64,000 bases of DNA from Palsa-461 sp963768185 (GCA_963768185.1 CAVYGS010000004.1:1302001-1366000), one strand, 5' to 3'. Positions 44,966 through 54,528 are shown, counted from the first letter of the stretch. Program-made: numbers and translations. The notes: generated from the letters alone by a model not told the origin.

Positions 44966-45462
44966 TGCACGACGCGACGCTTGGAACGGGTGGGCCGCGC
45001 CCGGTGCTGCGCCTCGAGCGGCGTCTCGCCCGTCCGCCGGCCGCCGTCTGGCGTGCCCTCACCGATCGCGAGGAGCTACAGGAGTGGTTCCCCTGCGACA
45101 TCGACACCGACGAGTGGAAACCGGGCGCCCGCTTGCGCTTCGTGTACCGGTACGCCGAGTGGCCCGACCTCGACGGCGAGGTGCTCGAATACGACGAGCC
45201 GCACGTGTTGGCCTTCACCTGGGGGCCCGATACGTTGCGTTTCGAGCTCACTGAGGAACCGGGCGGCACGCGCCTCGTGATGACCGACGAACTGGACTCC
45301 GAGATCGCGGCGCGCAACGCGGCGGGCTGGGAAATGTGCCTGGAGCGACTCGACGGGCGCCAGCCCGGCGACGAGATGTGGACGACGCGGTTCGATCACT
45401 ATGTCGACGCGTTCGTCGCGATCCTCGGGCCGCAGGAGGGACCACCGCCACGCGAAGCATGA
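44965..45462 (+). CDS. SRPBCC / AHSA1-like protein
   Basis: A 165-residue START-like fold protein. It opens LRLERRLARPPAAVWRALTD followed by ELQEWFPCD and ends with a long C-terminal helix (WEMCLERLDGRQ). AHSA1-like proteins bind hydrophobic ligands; those coupled to ArsR genes are common in actinobacteria, but the ligand is unknown. ATG at 44965 used, with GGAGGAGG just upstream inside the arsR end; a GTG three bases earlier is possible. Confidence 0.88.
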   Translation: MHDATLGTGGPRPVLRLERRLARPPAAVWRALTDREELQEWFPCDIDTDEWKPGARLRFVYRYAEWPDLDGEVLEYDEPHVLAFTWGPDTLRFELTEEPGGTRLVMTDELDSEIAARNAAGWEMCLERLDGRQPGDEMWTTRFDHYVDAFVAILGPQEGPPPREA

Positions 45463-45540
45463 CGGGCGCGGCCGGTCGCGTTGGCGCGGCATCTAGCGTC
45501 CCGCGTGCGCCGGAGGGTCGGCCGTGACGGAGGGCGAGCG

Positions 45541-47094
45541 GTGGAGCGCAACGAGGTGGAGCGAAACAAGTCGACGATCACTCGCCGCCGGTTCCTGGCC
45601 GGCGGGCTTGGCCTCGCCGGGGCGGGCCTCATCGAGTCGCTCGGGGCCGGTCCGGCCGGTGCCACGAGGACCAAGGCGGCCGGCAGCGACCTTGGCGCGG
45701 TCGACCACATCGTCTTTTTGATGCAGGAGAACCGGTCCTTTGACCACTACTTCGGGACGTACCGGGGAGTGAACGGCTTCGACGCCGACGCGTCGAACTT
45801 CGAGCAGCGCTGGCCCGTCGGCCGCAACGGGGCCACCACGCTCTTGCCGTTCAACTTGGCGAGTGCGACCGCGCAGCTGTGTTCGGGGAACACCAACATT
45901 CCGACGCACGACTGGGCGCCCCAGCATGCCAGCTATGCCGGAGGGACCAACGACGCCTTCGTCGCGGTCCACTCGGAACCTAAATACGACGGCATCGTCA
46001 ACGCACCCATCGTCATGGGCTACTTCACCCGCGCGCAGCTTTCCTTCTATTACACGCTGGCGGACGCCTACACGATCTGCGACAACTACTACTGCTCGGT
46101 CCTCGGTCCGACGCACCCCAACCGGCTGTACTTCATGACCGGGACCGTGGACCCGGCCGGTGTTGCCGGCGGCCCGATCCTGGAGACGGCGTCGTTCACG
46201 GGCGCACCGGCGTTGGTCGGCTCGCTGCACTGGGACACCATGCCCGAGGTCCTGGAGGACAGTGGGGTGTCCTGGAAGATGTACCAGCCACCGGACACCA
46301 TCGCCGAGTCGAACCTCGGCGTCGGGCTGTCGCTCGGCTTCAACGTGATGCTCTATTTCCGTCAGTATGTGTCGGACGCGTCGTCGTCCCTCTACAAGAA
46401 GGCGTTCCTTCCGAGCTGGCCGGAGGAGTTCGCCAGGGACGTGGCGCAGGACACCCTGCCCCAGGTGTCCTGGATCCTGCCGCCGCTCGCCTACTCGGAG
46501 CACCCGAACAGTTCTCCGGCGTCGGGGGAGTGGGTCAGCCACCAGATCGTGAAAACGCTGCAGTCCAACCCAAAGGTCTGGGCCAAAACCGTTCTCGTCA
46601 TCACCTACGACGAGAACGGTGGGTTCTTCGACCACGTCATCCCACCCACCCCTCCGCCGGGCACGCCCGGCGAGTTCGTGACGGTCCCCACCCTGCCGAG
46701 CGACGCCGGCGGCTACGCAGGCCCGATCGGACTGGGATTCCGCGTACCGACGCTCGTGGTGTCGCCGTTCTCGGCCGGTGGGTATGTGGACTCCACGCGA
46801 CTCGACCACACCTCGGCACTGCGCCTCATCGAGGAACGCTTCGACGTCCGGGCGCCGAACCTGACCGCCTGGCGGCGTCAGGCGGTGGGCGACCTCACGA
46901 CCACGCTCGGCTTCACCTCGCCGAACGACGCGAAGGCCGCGCTGCCGGCGACCCCGGTCGACCTGCCGGCGGGATGTCCCACGCCGACCACCCTCGGCAA
47001 CTACCTGTCTCCACCCGAGCCGATGACGATCCCGGTGCACCAGACCATGCCGCTCCAGGAGCCCGGCATTGCCAAGCGCCGCCGGCTTCGCTGA
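45541..47094 (+). CDS. Tat-exported phospholipase C / acid phosphatase-type phosphoesterase
   Basis: A 517-residue member of the phosphoesterase (PLC/AcpA) family, which hydrolyses phospholipids or phosphomonoesters outside the membrane. The N-terminus has a twin-arginine signal ITRRRFLAGG with a following hydrophobic LGLAGAGLIESLGAG. The core starts DHIVFLMQENRSFDHYFGTY (catalytic Asn-Arg-Ser region), with GPTHPNRLYFMTG, LVITYDENGGFFDHVIPP and RVPTLVVSPFSAGG later. I chose the GTG at 45541 with GGAGGG upstream; starts at 45481 would add a basic extension. A mycothiol-type DinB gene follows 13 bases later. Confidence 0.9.
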   Translation: MERNEVERNKSTITRRRFLAGGLGLAGAGLIESLGAGPAGATRTKAAGSDLGAVDHIVFLMQENRSFDHYFGTYRGVNGFDADASNFEQRWPVGRNGATTLLPFNLASATAQLCSGNTNIPTHDWAPQHASYAGGTNDAFVAVHSEPKYDGIVNAPIVMGYFTRAQLSFYYTLADAYTICDNYYCSVLGPTHPNRLYFMTGTVDPAGVAGGPILETASFTGAPALVGSLHWDTMPEVLEDSGVSWKMYQPPDTIAESNLGVGLSLGFNVMLYFRQYVSDASSSLYKKAFLPSWPEEFARDVAQDTLPQVSWILPPLAYSEHPNSSPASGEWVSHQIVKTLQSNPKVWAKTVLVITYDENGGFFDHVIPPTPPPGTPGEFVTVPTLPSDAGGYAGPIGLGFRVPTLVVSPFSAGGYVDSTRLDHTSALRLIEERFDVRAPNLTAWRRQAVGDLTTTLGFTSPNDAKAALPATPVDLPAGCPTPTTLGNYLSPPEPMTIPVHQTMPLQEPGIAKRRRLR

Positions 47095-47107
47095 GGAGGT
47101 TGCCCCG

Positions 47108-47614
47108 ATGAACACCCAAGAGCTGCTGGTCGAGGCGCTCGGCCGGATCGGCGACGTTGTCCACGCCGTCGTCGAGGGCCTCTCCGAGGACGGCCTGGCT
47201 TACCGGGTGGACGAAGAAGCGAACTCGATCGCGTGGCTGGTCTGGCACCTCACCCGGATCCAGGACGACCACGTCGCGCACGTTGCCGGGACCGCCCAGG
47301 TCTGGGTCGCGCAGGGGTGGACCGACCGCTTCGGGCTGCCGCTCGACGTGACGGACCATGGCTACGGTCACACCTCGGCGCAGGTGGCGTTGGTGAGGGC
47401 GACGTCCGACCTGCTCACCGGCTACTACGACGCCGTCGAGCAAGCGACGCTCGCCTTCGTACGCGGGCTTTCCGACGCAGACCTCGACCGGGTCGTCGAC
47501 ACTCGCTGGGATCCGCCGGTGACCCTCGGCGTGCGGTTGGTCAGCGTGATCGACGACGACGTGGCCCATGTCGCTCAGGCCGCTTTCGTGCGCGGGCTGC
47601 TCGAACGCCACTAA
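47108..47614 (+). CDS. DinB-like / mycothiol-dependent family protein
   Basis: A 168-residue four-helix DinB-fold protein of the DUF664 type. A putative metal site is formed by His in WLVWHLTRIQDDH and in VIDDDVAHVAQAAF. Members include mycothiol and bacillithiol S-transferases, so a thiol-transfer role is possible but not shown. ATG at 47108, with GAGGAGG-like sequence about 10 bases upstream, directly after the phosphoesterase. Confidence 0.82.
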   Translation: MNTQELLVEALGRIGDVVHAVVEGLSEDGLAYRVDEEANSIAWLVWHLTRIQDDHVAHVAGTAQVWVAQGWTDRFGLPLDVTDHGYGHTSAQVALVRATSDLLTGYYDAVEQATLAFVRGLSDADLDRVVDTRWDPPVTLGVRLVSVIDDDVAHVAQAAFVRGLLERH

Positions 47615-47729
47615 TAGGTCCACCCGGTTCCGCGTCGGCTCGCCGTGTCGGTGCCATACGCTTTCGCGGTTGCACTTGTGCGGGCCACCCAACTATCAAG
47701 GTTGGTCGACTCTCCAGCGGAAAGGACCG

Positions 47730-49301
47730 ATGCCTCCCTCACCAGCGAGCGCGATGGATCACGTGGTGCTCGTGCTCTTCGAGAACCGCTCGTTCGACAA
47801 CCTCTTTGGGCGTCTTTACCAGCCCAGCGAGGTGGAGACATTCGAAGGAGTGATCGGGAGGGATCTGAGCAACCCCATCCCGGCGTGGGCCGAGCACGGT
47901 GCGGGCGGCGTCGTGTCGTACGGGATCGCCGCCAGCATGGACTCCCCGAACCCCGACCCCGGGGAGGAGTACCCCCACACGAACACTCAGCTGTTCAACG
48001 TGCTCGACGAGGCGAATCGTTTCAAGGACGCCACCGAGATGGTCCCCCCGTACAATGCGCCGCTCGAGGGGCAGCAGCCGACGATGGACGGCTTCGTAGC
48101 CGACTACATCAGCTTTCTCACCGTGGAGTTGGGGCGCCAGCCCCTCTACGACGAGTACAGCCAGATCATGACCGGCTACACCCCAGAGCAACTTCCCGTT
48201 CTGAGCACGTTGGCGCGGAGCTTCGGCGTCTTCGACCACTGGTTCAGCGAGGTCCCCTCGCAGACGATGGCGAACCGCTCCTTTTGGACCGCGGCGACGT
48301 CCTCGGGATTCGTCGTGAACCGACCGATGATGAACTTCATGCGCCACAACACCGCCGAGACGATCTTCAATCGCCTCGAAGCACACGGCCGGACGTGGAA
48401 GGTGTACGTCCTCGAGCCCGACCCGATCTCCTTTACTGGGTTCATCCATATGCACCGACTGAGTGATCGGTTCGCCACCCATTTCGTACCGTTCTCCGAG
48501 TTCGAAAGGGACGCTGCCGAGGGCACGTTGCCGGATTTCTCCCTCATCGAACCCAACCTGCTGGCCGGCCACGGCGACTACCACCCGGCGTTTGGGCGCG
48601 CCATATTGTCCGGGCTGGAAGTGCTGATGGACCCGCCCTCGTCGATCCTGGCCGGTGAGGCGTTCCTGAGCCGGATCTACGATGCCGTCCGATCCGCAGA
48701 CTCGTCGTCGGGATCCAACGCGCTCAACACGTTGCTCTTCGTTGGCTTCGACGAGCCGGGTGGCACGTTCGATCACGTCCCCCCTGGGGCGGTGCCGCCT
48801 CCAGAACCCGGTGGTCCGCCAGGTCAGCTCGGGTTCGCCTTCGATCGATCCGGCTACCGGGTCCCCGCGGTGATCGTCTCTCCCTGGGTCGAGGAAGGCT
48901 CCGTGTACACCGAGGAGTTCCGGCACACGTCGATGTTGGCCACACTGCGCGAGGTGTGGGATCTCGGGTCGCCGTTCACCGCGCGCGACGGTTCCGCCCG
49001 CAGTTTCCGGCACGTCCTTTGTCGGGACACGCCGCGCGAACCCACCTCGTGGCCCGAGGTCACCCCGTTCCCGGTGCCCGCCTATCAGGACGAGCACGTC
49101 GCGGCCCGAAAGGCGTTGTGCACGTTGGGTCGTCATCTGTGCCACGCCCTCTACGAGGACGCAAAGCGTGGGGGCGCGCTTGCAACCCCCCCCGACCAAC
49201 CACCTGATGTCTCGCCGTCGTTGGCCATCAACTTTGCCCACCACGTGGGAGCCAGGTTGTTCCCGCTGTTGGCCCAAACCGCCGAGCATCGCCAGGCGTA
49301 G
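47730..49301 (+). CDS. PLC/AcpA-like phosphoesterase without signal peptide
   Basis: A 523-residue second phosphoesterase of the same family as the gene at 45.5 kb. DHVVLVLFENRSFDNLFGRL is the catalytic start, TMANRSFWTAATSSGFVVN takes the place of the PTHPNR region, and LLFVGFDEPGGTFDHVPPG and RVPAVIVSPWVEEGSVYTE the later metal-binding part. Unlike its neighbour it has no Tat or Sec signal: the protein begins MPPSPASAMDHV, with AAAGGA upstream at 47720-47725. A cytoplasmic location or export by other means follows. A C-terminal extension of about 90 residues ends in a hydrophobic segment with ARLFPLLAQTA. Confidence 0.87.
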   Translation: MPPSPASAMDHVVLVLFENRSFDNLFGRLYQPSEVETFEGVIGRDLSNPIPAWAEHGAGGVVSYGIAASMDSPNPDPGEEYPHTNTQLFNVLDEANRFKDATEMVPPYNAPLEGQQPTMDGFVADYISFLTVELGRQPLYDEYSQIMTGYTPEQLPVLSTLARSFGVFDHWFSEVPSQTMANRSFWTAATSSGFVVNRPMMNFMRHNTAETIFNRLEAHGRTWKVYVLEPDPISFTGFIHMHRLSDRFATHFVPFSEFERDAAEGTLPDFSLIEPNLLAGHGDYHPAFGRAILSGLEVLMDPPSSILAGEAFLSRIYDAVRSADSSSGSNALNTLLFVGFDEPGGTFDHVPPGAVPPPEPGGPPGQLGFAFDRSGYRVPAVIVSPWVEEGSVYTEEFRHTSMLATLREVWDLGSPFTARDGSARSFRHVLCRDTPREPTSWPEVTPFPVPAYQDEHVAARKALCTLGRHLCHALYEDAKRGGALATPPDQPPDVSPSLAINFAHHVGARLFPLLAQTAEHRQA

Positions 49302-49371
49302 ACCGCCTGGAATCGGCTCGTGGGTGGTGCCAACCGACCCCTGATTCCGCTGCTGTAGTACAAACCGGACG

Positions 49372-50379
49372 GTGAAGGTCGCGATCCTCGACGACTACCT
49401 CGACACCGTTCGGTCGCTCGAGGCCTTCTCCACGCTGCGCGGACACGACGTGACGGTCTGGAACGACCACGTCGACGACCTGGACGTCTTGGCCGATCGA
49501 CTGGCCAACACCGAGGCGCTGGTCCTCATCCGGGAACGCACGGCGATCGGCGGGGAGCTGCTCCAGCGCCTGCCACATCTCGCCCTCATCAGCCAGCGCA
49601 GCGTCTACCCGCACATCGACGTCGATGCCTGCACGCGGCTTGGGATCGTGCTCTGCTCCTGCCTGCACGTCGACCAGCCGTCGTACGCCACGGCCGAGCT
49701 GACCTGGGGCCTCATCGTCGCGGCCGTGCGCCAAATCCCCGAACAGGTAGCCGCGCTGCGGGCCGGCATCTGGCAGACCGAGGTGGGTCGGTCGCTACGG
49801 GGCAAGACGCTCGGCGTCTACAGCTACGGGCGGATCGGACAGGTCGTGGCGCGCTACGGCGCCGCCTTCGACATGGAGGTCCTCGTCTGGGGGCGCAAGG
49901 CCTCGTGTGAGCGCGCCCGGATGGACGGCTATCGCGTCGCGCAGAACCGCAGCGAGTTCTTCCAGTCGGCCGATATCGTCTCCCTGCACTTGCGTATCGT
50001 TGACGCGACGCAAGGGATCATCACTGGGGCGGATCTGGCCGAGATGAAGCCGAGCGCTCTGCTCGTGAACACGAGCCGCGCCGGTCTGATCGCACCTGGT
50101 GCGCTCGAAGCGGCACTGCGGGGTGGACGCCCGGGCTTCGCCGCCGTCGACGTGTACGAGCAGGAGCCAGTTACCGGTGGGACCCACCCCTTGCTCACGC
50201 TCGACAACGTGATCTGCACGCCCCACATCGGCTACGTGACGATCGACGAGTGGGAGCTGCAGTTCGCCGACATCTTCGAACAGGTCAACGCCTTCGCCGC
50301 CGGCAGCCCGATCAACGTCGTGAACACCGCCGCGCTCGACCACGCGCGCGGCGTGCGCGGCTCGCCCGAGGAGCCCTAA
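49372..50379 (+). CDS. D-isomer-specific 2-hydroxyacid dehydrogenase
   Basis: A 335-residue NAD-dependent dehydrogenase. The nucleotide-binding site reads GKTLGVYSYGRIGQVVARYG, the catalytic Arg is in SLHLRIVDATQG, the Glu in VDVYEQEPV and the His in CTPHIGYVT, a full set. The group includes phosphoglycerate dehydrogenase and hydroxypyruvate reductase; the N-terminus KVAILDDYLDTVRSL is common in a branch annotated as phosphoglycerate dehydrogenase-like. The glycine loop has Tyr-Ser-Tyr in place of the first Gly-x-Gly positions, worth noting. GTG start at 49372. Function not deducible from context. Confidence 0.88.
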   Translation: MKVAILDDYLDTVRSLEAFSTLRGHDVTVWNDHVDDLDVLADRLANTEALVLIRERTAIGGELLQRLPHLALISQRSVYPHIDVDACTRLGIVLCSCLHVDQPSYATAELTWGLIVAAVRQIPEQVAALRAGIWQTEVGRSLRGKTLGVYSYGRIGQVVARYGAAFDMEVLVWGRKASCERARMDGYRVAQNRSEFFQSADIVSLHLRIVDATQGIITGADLAEMKPSALLVNTSRAGLIAPGALEAALRGGRPGFAAVDVYEQEPVTGGTHPLLTLDNVICTPHIGYVTIDEWELQFADIFEQVNAFAAGSPINVVNTAALDHARGVRGSPEEP

Positions 50380-50418
50380 AGCGTCGCGAGAGTCATCTGC
50401 GCCGTCGCGGCCCCGTCG

Positions 50419-50958
50419 TCATCGCCCGGTGCGCCCGTCGAGGAGCTCGCGGGTGAGGTCCATGTGGCCGCAGTGCCGGGCAAGCTCCTCGATCAAGTGG
50501 TAGACGACCCAGCGCAGCGTCGTCGGCCGGAACGCACCTGAGGAGTCAAGGTCGAAGGACTCCGCAGCGTCGAGCACGCGGTCGGATGCCGCGATCTCGG
50601 TCCGGTAGAACGCGATGACGTCCCCTCTCGACCAGCCGTCGGGGAGCTCGAACATGTACTGGCGCCAGGTCATGTCCATCGCCTCGCCAGCGAAGATGGC
50701 GCGGAGCCACAGGCGTTCGGCGTACCCAAGGTGCACGACGATGGCGCCGAGGGAATTCGCGCCCTCGGCGGGACGCCACCGGAGCTGCTCGTCGTCGAGA
50801 TCCTCCAGCTTGTAGATGGCGCTCTCCCGCAGGTGGGTCAGCCAGCCCCGCGCCATGGCCATCTCGTCGGCGGGCACCGACTCCTCGGGGCGCGCGACGG
50901 CCAGCTGGGGCCGGGCGTTGTGGTCCGGTGGCGACGACGAGGCGCCCACCGGGCTCAC
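50419..50958 (-). CDS. DinB-family protein (DUF664)
   Basis: A 179-residue DinB-fold protein: LEDLDDEQLRWRPAEGANSL, then AIVVHLGYAERLWL (first His) and VYHLIEELARHCGHMDLTRE (His cluster near the C-terminus), the usual three-histidine metal site. The GTG at 50958 is used; another GTG at 50949 and an ATG further in are possible. It starts 4 bases after the amine oxidase gene stop, so it is the last gene of the aminotransferase/oxidase operon. Role unknown. Confidence 0.83.
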   Translation of the reverse strand: MSPVGASSSPPDHNARPQLAVARPEESVPADEMAMARGWLTHLRESAIYKLEDLDDEQLRWRPAEGANSLGAIVVHLGYAERLWLRAIFAGEAMDMTWRQYMFELPDGWSRGDVIAFYRTEIAASDRVLDAAESFDLDSSGAFRPTTLRWVVYHLIEELARHCGHMDLTRELLDGRTGR

Positions 50959-50962
50959 CTTG

Positions 50963-52378
50963 TCAGTGTCCGAGAAGGCGGTCCACCCGGGCGGCGAGGC
51001 GAGACGGCCGCCCGGTGCGCTGCTCGGAGCGGTCAGCGAGGCCGGTCGCCCACAGCGCGGCGTTGATCCCGAGCCAGCGCAGGGGCTCGGGTTCCCAGCG
51101 CCGGGAGCGGTGGCCGACCCACGGCAGCACGACCAAGTCGCTGTCGCGTCCCAGGATGAGGTCGGCGAGCGTCCGGCCGGCGAGGTTGGTGGTCGAAACG
51201 CCGTCGCCCACATACCCGCCGGCCCAGGCCACACCCGAGGCCCGGTCGAGCCCGACGCTCGAGTGCCAGTCGCGCGGCACGCCGAGCGGGCCACCCCACC
51301 GATGGGTGACGGCGACCCCAGACAGCTCGGGGAAGAGCTCGACCAGCGTCGCCCGCAGCGCCTCGTGCACCCGGGGGGCGCGGTCGAACCTTGCCTCGAT
51401 CGCCGAGGAGAAGTGGTATGGGGCGCCCCGGCCGCCGAAGGCAAGACGCCCGTCGGCGGTGCGTTGTCCGTAGATGATCAGGTGGCGGTGGTCGGCGAAG
51501 GTCTCACGGTGCGCCAGTCGGCCGTTGGCCCAGAATCGCTCGGGGAGAGGCTCGGTGGCGATCATGAGCGAGTAGATCGGCGCGAGCGAACGCCGTTGGC
51601 CCGGCAGCGTCGAGGTCCACCCCTCGGTGGCCCGCACCACCACGTCGGCGCGCACCGTCCCGCGGTCGGTACGCACGGTCGGCCGCTTGGCGCCGGCTCC
51701 GGGCTCGATGCTGCGGACCACGGTCCGCTCGTGGAGCGAGGCACCCCGACGGACCACCGCGTCGGCCAGGCCGCGTGCCAGGCGCGCCGGGTCGATCGCC
51801 GCGCAGTGGGGGGTGAAGGTCGCCCCCAGCACGCGGTCGGCGCCCAGGCGCTCCTCGGCCTCCGCCCGTTCCATCCACCGCAGGTCGTCTTCGCCAAAGC
51901 CGAGCGACCGTGCCTCGTCCAGCTCCGCCCGCGCCCGCGCGACCTGGGCGGCGGTGCGGGCCGCCACGATCGTGCCGCCTTTGGCGAGCCGGCAGTCGAT
52001 CCCCTCGGTCGAGGCCGTGTCCGCGACCGCATCGATGGTCCCCTGCATGGCCCGTCGCATGGCGCGGGCCTGGCCGATGCCGTGCTCGCTGGCGATGCGC
52101 GTGTCGGAGGTCGCGAACAGCGCTGAGCACCAGCCGCCGTTGCGACCCGAGGCGCCGAAGCCGGCGACCTCGGCTTCGAGCAGTCCGACCCGCAACGACG
52201 GGTCGGCGATCAACAGGGACAGCGCGGTCCAGAGGCCGGTGAACCCCGCTCCGACGATGGCGACGTCGACATCGGCGTCGCGATCCAGAGGAGCACGGGC
52301 CATGACCGGCCCGTCGAGCGAGTCCCACCACAGCGACAGGTTGCGGTAGCGGTCTTCCTCCGCGTCGGCGGAGGTCAC
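50963..52378 (-). CDS. FAD-dependent amine oxidase (DAO / gamma-glutamylputrescine oxidase-like)
   Basis: A 471-residue flavoprotein of the DadA/PuuB group. The FAD site is VDVAIVGAGFTGLWTALSLL with LLEAEVAGFGASGRNGGWCS (the RNGG block typical of PuuB-like oxidases), and the C-terminal GVAWAGGYVGDGVSTTNLAG completes it. The N-terminal NLSLWWDSL is also common in that group. It would oxidise a primary or secondary amine, perhaps a polyamine derivative, giving an aldehyde for the dehydrogenase encoded at 54.5 kb. Start GTG at 52378, 33 bases after the aminotransferase stop. Confidence 0.87.
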   Translation of the reverse strand: MTSADAEEDRYRNLSLWWDSLDGPVMARAPLDRDADVDVAIVGAGFTGLWTALSLLIADPSLRVGLLEAEVAGFGASGRNGGWCSALFATSDTRIASEHGIGQARAMRRAMQGTIDAVADTASTEGIDCRLAKGGTIVAARTAAQVARARAELDEARSLGFGEDDLRWMERAEAEERLGADRVLGATFTPHCAAIDPARLARGLADAVVRRGASLHERTVVRSIEPGAGAKRPTVRTDRGTVRADVVVRATEGWTSTLPGQRRSLAPIYSLMIATEPLPERFWANGRLAHRETFADHRHLIIYGQRTADGRLAFGGRGAPYHFSSAIEARFDRAPRVHEALRATLVELFPELSGVAVTHRWGGPLGVPRDWHSSVGLDRASGVAWAGGYVGDGVSTTNLAGRTLADLILGRDSDLVVLPWVGHRSRRWEPEPLRWLGINAALWATGLADRSEQRTGRPSRLAARVDRLLGH

Positions 52379-52411
52379 CGGGTCCTCAGGCTCTCTGGGA
52401 GTGGCGCGCGC

Positions 52412-53806
52412 TCAGATCCGGCGCCACGCCTCGCTGAGCACGTTGTGCAGGATCTCGACCATGAGGTCGATCTCCTCCTGGCCGCAGATGAGCGGCGGCG
52501 ACAGCTGCACGACCGGATCGCCGCGGTCGTCGGCCCGGCAGATGAGGCCGGCCTCGAACAGCGCACCAGAGAGGAAGCCACGCAGCAGCCGCTCGCTCTC
52601 GTCGTCCTCGAAGGACTCCCGCGTCGCCTTGTCCTTCACGAGCTCGATGCCGTAGAAGAACCCCGCGCCGCGCACCTCTCCGACGATTGGCAGGTCAAGC
52701 AGAGTCTCAAGCGCGCCGCGGAACGACGCCTCGGTGGCCCGAACGTGTCCCAGGATGTCGTCGTGCTCGAAGACGTCTAGGTTCGCCATGGACACGGCGC
52801 AGCTGACCGGGTGGCCGCCGAAGGTGAATCCGTGGGTGAAGCTCCGGTCTCCGTGCAAGAACGGCTCGACCAGCCGGTCCGTCGCGATCATCGCCCCGAG
52901 CGGCGCATAGCCGCTGGTCAGGCCCTTGGCCACCGTGATGATGTCGGGGAGGTAGCCGTAGCGGTGCGCGCCGAACCACTCGCCGAGGCGGCCGAAGGCG
53001 CAGATGACCTCGTCGGAGACGAGCAGGACGCCGTGGCGGTCGCAGATCTGGCGGACCCGCTCGAAATACCCGGGCGGGGGCGGGAAGCATCCGCCGGCAT
53101 TCTGCACCGGCTCGAGGTAGACGGCGGCCACGGTCTCGGGTCCCTCGCGCTCGATGGCCCGACCGATCTCGTCGGCGGCCCAGCGGCTGAAGGCCTCGAG
53201 GTCGTCCCCGTGCTCGGGAGCCCGGTAGAAGTTGGTGTTGGGGACTTTGACGCTGCCCGGCACCAGGGGCTCGAACGGCGTCTTGAGCGCCGGGATGCCG
53301 GTGATCGAGAGTGCGCCCATGGTGGTGCCGTGGTACGCGATGTCGCGGCTGATCACTTTGGTGCGAGTGGGCTGGCCGGTGAGGCGGAAGTACTGGCGAG
53401 CGAGCTTCCAAGCGGACTCGACGGCTTCGGAGCCGCCTGAGGTGAAGAACACCCGGTTGAGGTCGCCCGGGGTGAGCGACGCGAGCCGCTCGGCCAGCTC
53501 CACCGCGCGAGGGTGCGCGTAGGTCCAGAGCGGAAAGTAGGCGAGCTCGGCCGCCTGTTTCGCCGCGGCCTCGCCGAGCTCCGTGCGCCCGTGACCGATC
53601 TGGCTCGTGAAGAGCCCGGCCAGCCCGTCGAGGTACCTCTTGCCGTGCTGGTCCCAGACATAGGCCCCCTCGCCCCGCACCATGATTGGCACCTCGTGCT
53701 TCGCGTCGTAGGCGCCGAGGCGGGTGAAGTGCATCCAGAGGTGTCGTTGGGCGCGCTCGCTCAGCGAGGCGTCGGCTGCGTTGACTTCGGGTCCGATGGT
53801 TGTCAT
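52412..53806 (-). CDS. Class III (omega) aminotransferase
   Basis: A 464-residue PLP enzyme. SGGSEAVESAWKLARQY binds the cofactor phosphate, YHGTTMGALSITG follows, the Asp that contacts the ring is in LLVSDEVICAFGRLG and the Schiff-base Lys in ITVAKGLTSGYAPLGAM. These enzymes move terminal amino groups of diamines, GABA or beta-alanine to pyruvate or 2-oxoglutarate. Alanine made with pyruvate as acceptor could be recycled by the alanine dehydrogenase encoded nearby. Its ATG overlaps the Lrp gene stop in an ATGA. Confidence 0.92.
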   Translation of the reverse strand: MTTIGPEVNAADASLSERAQRHLWMHFTRLGAYDAKHEVPIMVRGEGAYVWDQHGKRYLDGLAGLFTSQIGHGRTELGEAAAKQAAELAYFPLWTYAHPRAVELAERLASLTPGDLNRVFFTSGGSEAVESAWKLARQYFRLTGQPTRTKVISRDIAYHGTTMGALSITGIPALKTPFEPLVPGSVKVPNTNFYRAPEHGDDLEAFSRWAADEIGRAIEREGPETVAAVYLEPVQNAGGCFPPPPGYFERVRQICDRHGVLLVSDEVICAFGRLGEWFGAHRYGYLPDIITVAKGLTSGYAPLGAMIATDRLVEPFLHGDRSFTHGFTFGGHPVSCAVSMANLDVFEHDDILGHVRATEASFRGALETLLDLPIVGEVRGAGFFYGIELVKDKATRESFEDDESERLLRGFLSGALFEAGLICRADDRGDPVVQLSPPLICGQEEIDLMVEILHNVLSEAWRRI

Positions 53807-54351
53807 CTGGTCCCCCAGGTGTAGGTCTGCTTGGCCAACTTGAGGTACATGAAGGTCTCGGTCGCACGGACGCCCGGGATCGAGCGGATCGAGTCGTTCA
53901 AGATGTGCAGGAGGCGCTCGTCCCCCTCGCAGACCACCTCGACGAGGAGGTCGAAGGAGCCCGCGCACATCACGACGTAGTCGACCTCGGGCAGGGGCAC
54001 GATCTTCGCGGCCACCGCGCGCACGTCGCCCTCGACGCTGATGCCGATGAGCGCCTGGCGGTGGAACCCGAGCTGGAGCGGGTCGGTGACGGCGACGATC
54101 TGGATGACGCCACTCGCCCGGAGCTGGTGCACCCGGCGCCGCACGGCGGCCTCGGAGAGGCCGATGTCCGAAGCGATCTGGGCGTAGGGCCGGCGCCCGT
54201 CACGTTGGAGCGACTCGATGATCGCCCGGTTGGCGTCGTCGAGCAGCCCGGTCTCGCCCGGAATCGCCCACATCTGCTCGGACCGGAGCTCCGCTCCTTC
54301 GCCGAGCTGAAGGTCCTCTTCGGCGTCGGTCGCCGCTTTCACCGCACCCAT
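53803..54351 (-). CDS. Lrp/AsnC-family transcriptional regulator
   Basis: A 182-residue regulator: helix-turn-helix DDANRAIIESLQRDGRRPYA then ASDIGLSEAAVRRRVHQL, followed by the ligand-binding RAM domain (VDYVVMCAGSFDLLVEVVCE). Leucine-responsive-type proteins sense amino acids or their breakdown products. The ATG at 54351 gives a 26-residue acidic lead-in; an ATG at 54273 would give the usual length. It is the first gene of the aminotransferase/amine oxidase operon and divergent from the aldehyde dehydrogenase/permease operon, so it most likely controls both. Confidence 0.9.
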   Translation of the reverse strand: MGAVKAATDAEEDLQLGEGAELRSEQMWAIPGETGLLDDANRAIIESLQRDGRRPYAQIASDIGLSEAAVRRRVHQLRASGVIQIVAVTDPLQLGFHRQALIGISVEGDVRAVAAKIVPLPEVDYVVMCAGSFDLLVEVVCEGDERLLHILNDSIRSIPGVRATETFMYLKLAKQTYTWGTR

Positions 54352-54447
54352 CTCCCTGCCCGTCGATCCGACCCGACGACGGATTCCTTCACCTTATCCG
54401 TCTCAGACGACTGACACCGTTGGAGATAGATCGATCCATAGCGGAAT

Positions 54448-54461
54448 CCCTTTGTGAAGGG
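54448..54461. promoter_or_regulatory. Inverted repeat in the Lrp/aldehyde dehydrogenase divergent region
   Basis: CCCTT-TGTG-AAGGG is a perfect 5-bp inverted repeat in the 177-base divergent gap; a second short symmetric element CGTC-TCA-GACG lies at 54399-54409. Either could be a site for the adjacent Lrp-type regulator. Confidence 0.4.
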
Positions 54462-54528
54462 CTCGATCTTCTGCGATATTTGTGTGCACAACCGGTCCCC
54501 GAGAGGTCGGTGGCTCGAAGGCTGGGGA

